This document shows, one piece after another, positions 60,090 to 64,000 of a DNA stretch of 64,000 nt. Position 1 is the stretch's first letter; each line of letters starts with the position of its first letter. Both the position numbers and the translations under genes were made by a program. The notes under the pieces were generated by a model, which ran no database searches, had not been told where the DNA came from, and saw nothing but the letters and a program-made list of their open reading frames with translations. Origin of the DNA: Elysia crispata (taxonomy: Eukaryota > Mollusca > Gastropoda > Plakobranchidae); assembly GCA_033675545.1 (NCBI GenBank), contig JAWDGP010003624.1, forward strand, positions 26,001 through 90,000. Reading direction: 5' to 3'.

Positions 60090-60545
60090 ACATTCGTATT
60101 ATGTATGTATGTTGCAGCCACCACAGCTGGATGGCGGTAAAATAAGATAAATAGATTAGAAACTTAATTGGTTCATCCACAGCCACTCCAAGCACCCCCC
60201 CCCCCCCCCCACCTCTCCGCAAGAAACAAGCAGTTAGAATGCCAAAAGCTAAAGAGAAAGAAACATTTAATATAGTATAATGTGTAAAGATATTTCAGAT
60301 GAGTTACATCTAATGCTTTGCGACAAAACTGGCTTCCAAATAGAACGCTAACTTAAAGCAAGGAGACTGATGACAAAAAGGTTGTAACTAACAATTTCGG
60401 CAGAGGGTAGAAAAGCGCAGAAATAGAGCAAAATCAGCAGATAAAAAATTGATTCAAACAAAAATGGAAGACCAGCCATAGCCATAGACAGAGCATAGGA
60501 ATTGATGTGTGTTCACAAAAAGTAGACGATAAAATTAACTTAAAA
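60090..60545 (+). repeat. duplicated segment, copy 1 (with poly-C)
   Basis: Matches 61645-62215: 'gtatgttgcagccacc', 'agctggatggcggtaaaata', 'attggttcatccaca', a run of about 15 C (60196-60210), 'acctctccgcaagaa', 'gagttacatctaatgctttg', 'ggttgtaactaacaatttcg', 'aaaatggaagaccagccata'. A second shared piece, 'gtaagagagagatacagaaa', lies at 61281, after extra DNA that includes the 61.1-61.28 kb GA array. Confidence 0.8.
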
Positions 60546-60618
60546 AAAAAAAAAAGAAAAATCATAATAAGAAAGATTCATAACAAAGTCAGAATCATTG
60601 AGAGAGAAAGAAAAATGA

Positions 60619-60649
<31 letters not shown>

Positions 60650-61084
60650 GAGAGAGAAAGAGATAGAGAGAGAGAGAAACCTAGGGATAGAAAAAGAAAT
60701 ATAGTGTTGGCGAGGAAGAATCAGAATAACAAAGAAATAGGGAAACACTGAAAAAGAAAGAGTTATAAACTGACATGGCGCATCTATTAAAAATAAAAAA
60801 AAATGTGTCGTAAATGAAAGAACAGAGGCAATATATATATATATAAAGAATGAGAAATATACTGACATAGAGACCGATATAAAGATAAAATAAATGATTC
60901 TAAAATAAAAGAAGAGAGGAAAAGAAGGAATATAGAGAGAAAGAAAAAGTTGAAAGGAATAAACCAGATATGGAAGAAAGAAATAGTCCCAAACAGTCAA
61001 ATAGAAATAATAAGTAATAAACTAACATAGGTAGAGACGGGAGAAAAAAAAACAAAATGAGGCGAAAGTAAGAGAAAAGAGGCG

Positions 61085-61283
<199 letters not shown>

Positions 61284-61644
61284 AGAGAGAGATACAGAAA
61301 GGAGATAGTGTGAAAGAGAAGAAGCAGAAGGAGAAGAAAGAAATAGCGCCACGAATCCATCGTTCAGTGAGCTCATGAGCTCTTCAAAATATGTCTATGA
61401 ATCTAATGTGACCTTACGTTTAGAAGGAAGGAACTGTTGAAGTGTGAAAAAATTTTCTATAGAAAATCCATACAAAATACATTTTTTACGTATGCCTGAG
61501 TCGTAAATTGCATTAAATTGAATGACACCGTTGTTGAATGTACACAGATCTTTTAATGGAGAGAATAAAAGTATCAAACAAATGAATTCTACCGATCTGA
61601 ATCATTTTACCGTACAAAGACAATAACCTGTCCTATCATAGTGA

Positions 61645-62370
61645 TCCATATTAAGTACGTATGTTGCAGTCACCAGAGCTGGATGGCGGTAAAATAAAAT
61701 AGTTAGAAACTGAATTGGTTCATCCACACCCATTCCACGCCCCCCCCCCCCCCCCTCCAAAAAAAAAAACAAACAAAAAACCAAACAAAACAAAAACATA
61801 CACACAGACACCTCTCCGCAAGAACCAAGCAGTTACAAAGCCAAAAGCTAAAAACCTAATCATAGAGAAAGAAACACATGTCGCATAAAAAAGAAGATAA
61901 GCAATGAAATATTAAAAAGCTTATGTTAGAAAGTCATTTAATATACTGTCATGTGTAAAGATATGACAGCTGAGTTACATCTAATGCTTTGCGGCAAAAC
62001 TGGCTTCCAAGTAGAGCGGTGACGTAAAGCACGGAGACTGATGGCAATAAGGTTGTAACTAACAATTTCGGCAGAGGGAAGAAATGCACAGAAATAAAGG
62101 AACATGAGCAGAAAAAAAATTAGTTTAAACAAAAATGGAAGACCAGCCATAGTAATAGACAAAGGGTAGGAATTGATGTGTGTTCATAAAAAAATTGCAA
62201 TAAAATTAAGTGGACAGTAAGAGAGAGATACAGAAAGAGACATAGTGTGAAAGGGAAAAACCAGGCAGAGAAGAAAGAAATAACGACACGAAATATTCAC
62301 TCAGCATGCGCAGGATCTCTTTTAAATAAGTGAAGGAATCTAATCATGGGTAGGGAACCAAAAAGTTGTA
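61645..62370 (+). repeat. duplicated segment, copy 2 (with poly-C)
   Basis: Carries the same landmarks as copy 1 in the same order, with an independent C run (61740-61755) at the same place and A/C-rich filler after it. Here 'cagtaagagagagatacagaaag' (62216) follows directly, without the large GA array. Copy 1 therefore appears to have gained about 0.7 kb. Confidence 0.8.
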
Positions 62371-63440
62371 ATTCGAATTACGACTCTTTAGATATAAAAT
62401 ATAATATGTGAAAGAGCTTAGTGGTGCCCACTTCCTATGAAAACAATAGAGCTGCAGCTAAAAAATTAAGCAATATATGCCAAATAGTTTTTCGGTCTTA
62501 TCTTACGTTTGTGAATAATCTGACCTTCAAAGAGTTGTAAGTCTAGAATCATTTTTTTTTGTATTTCAAGTAACTGTGCCGTTAGTATCATATGTGCATC
62601 ATGCGACTGTTTGGTTTCAATTTAACAAGATTACTTTCATAATGGATGCCTGATTACAGCATCTTACGACATGGATTTTTTCTAACGGTAAGCGCTGCTC
62701 GCAAAGTAAAACATACTTTTTGAAATCACATTACGCATATACTTATGCTATTCGGTGATAATTTTTTTTTAAAGTTGAAACTTTATTCTTTATCTATAAT
62801 TTATGTTTGCAGACAAAACTCAAATTACCAATTTTTATTAAATAAACCTTCTCCATAAATGCTTAAACCTAGATCGATGTATATAATTATATTGTGAAAG
62901 GTAAAGTAAAAAAAGAAGGCGCAACAATAAACATTTGAACAGTACGCCTGAAAATGTTGTAAAATATGATAATAATTATATCCTAAAGCATTCATACAAA
63001 AGAGATAATAAAGCTTTGCAAAATTTGTTGTTTGTGGTTCACAAAATTGGAGCTACAAAAATATAAAGATGTAATGATTGTTTAGAACCTGATCAACTGA
63101 TCACCTCATCCATGAATGTTCTGTAGAAAAGTCACGCCACCATATTGCCAGACTAATCAAACTTTGTGGCGTTTGGCTCGGTGTTGCCATTTATCGCTAA
63201 AACATCTTAGTTTCCACTTATTCGACAATACCAGCCTAAGAACGAAGATAAGTTTTAAAAATTAGATTAAAGGCAAATGAGACGATGAAACAATAACAAC
63301 TGGTAAAACTGATCTAGAATATAAATTGAAAAATACAATATTTTAAAGAATTTGGATCGCAAACCAACTTGTAATAATCATATGAAGTGCCATTGCTGTG
63401 TAGCTCTTGAGATCTTTACAACCGAACAGCAATTATTTCA
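62371..63440. other. no recognised feature
   Basis: AT-rich. No supported ORF or RNA. Confidence 0.4.
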
Positions 63441-63788
63441 TTATTTCTCTCGGTCTGTCTCTGTCTATCTGTCTGTCTGTCTCTCTCTCTCTTGCTCGCT
63501 CTATCTGTCTGTCTCTCTCTCGCGTTCGCTCTGTCTGTCTGTCTCTCTCTCTTGCTCGGTCTGTCTGTCTGTCTCTGAATGTCTGTCTCTCTCTTGCTCG
63601 GTCTGTCTGTCTGTCTTTCTCTCGTGTTCGCTCTGTCTGTCTGTCTATCTGTCTTTCTCTCTTGCTCGCTCTGTCTGACTGTCTGTCTGTCTGTCTGCCT
63701 GTCTCTCTCTCTCTTGCGTTCGCTCTGTCTGTCTGTCTCTGCCTCTCTGTCTGTCTGTCTGTCCGTCTCTCTTTCTCTCTATCTCTCA
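63441..63788 (+). repeat. degenerate CTGT/CTCT pyrimidine tract
   Basis: About 350 bp of CTGT and CT units. 'tctctctcttgctcgctctgtctgtctg' recurs about every 60 bases, giving a higher-order period. Confidence 0.9.
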
Positions 63789-64000
63789 GCTTTTTTCTAT
63801 TTACCAGTCACTTCCCTTAGCCAAAGGATCAGAAGCAGGTTATTTTATTTATTTATTTTTTTTTTTTTGGCCGCGACATTTTTACACCGTTGGAAGATTC
63901 CCAACATTGATGATACTGTGTCATACATATACACCTCATCTAGTTTAAATGCAAAACTTCTAAAGCCCCTTCTCCTTGATCTAAACCAGATGAAGCAGAT
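63789..64000. other. no recognised feature
   Basis: T-rich tract at 63846-63870. Otherwise unremarkable. Confidence 0.4.

Overview
The window is eukaryotic, intron-bearing, AT-rich genomic DNA dominated by transposable elements and by very long micro- and minisatellites. The mix (Penelope-like element, Ty3/gypsy and L2/CR1-type LINE remnants, Tigger/pogo element, AGATCT-rich tracts, hundreds of bases of pure GA, CTT, ATT and AGT repeats) fits an invertebrate animal. My best guess is a mollusc, perhaps a heterobranch gastropod. That assignment is inference from repeat style only. There is no bacterial-type gene organisation.

Layout. 0.4-2.95 kb: a 2.5-kb DNA transposon with 28-bp terminal inverted repeats, a 4-bp target duplication and a broken DUF7869-like gene. 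4.4-9.06 kb: a dead, 5'-truncated Ty3/gypsy element on the minus strand, with a 1.19-kb Tigger/pogo element inserted in its integrase. 11.5-14.9 kb: a Penelope-like element (RT plus GIY-YIG endonuclease) on the minus strand with a decayed hammerhead-ribozyme-like motif downstream. 16.8 kb: the 3' end of a LINE ORF. 17.7-34.05 kb: a locus of tandem segmental duplicons. They carry a repeated pair of candidate exons (29 nt and 106-112 nt) whose phases fit together. One duplicon holds a 5.8-kb minisatellite (77/92-bp monomers) and an L2/CR1-like LINE that is almost intact. 34.36-36.23 kb: a non-autonomous TIR element with a 9-bp direct repeat at its ends. 38.1-40 kb: two further LINE fragments. 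40.8-44.2 kb: two adjacent minisatellites (27 bp and 29 bp) whose monomers differ mainly at one A/T site. 45.5-53.3 kb: CTT, AAT, 42-bp and GA arrays. 58.4-64 kb: inverted repeats, a tRNA-derived SINE-like piece, a duplicated poly-C-bearing segment and GA/CT microsatellites.

The best host gene is at 54.97-57.17 kb on the minus strand. It is a complete three-exon gene for a secreted, proline-rich protein of 126 residues. It has a TATA box, signal-peptide exon, QYPPG-repeat exon, Gly-rich C-terminal exon and AATAAA signal, and all splice phases agree. The second host candidate is the duplicated exon pair at 18.65-33.68 kb. It would encode a repeatable 47-residue module, and its short exon shows mostly third-position changes between duplicons. 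Nearly everything else is mobile-element debris or tandem repeat, and very long open frames over the tandem arrays are best read as by-products of repeat periods divisible by three.
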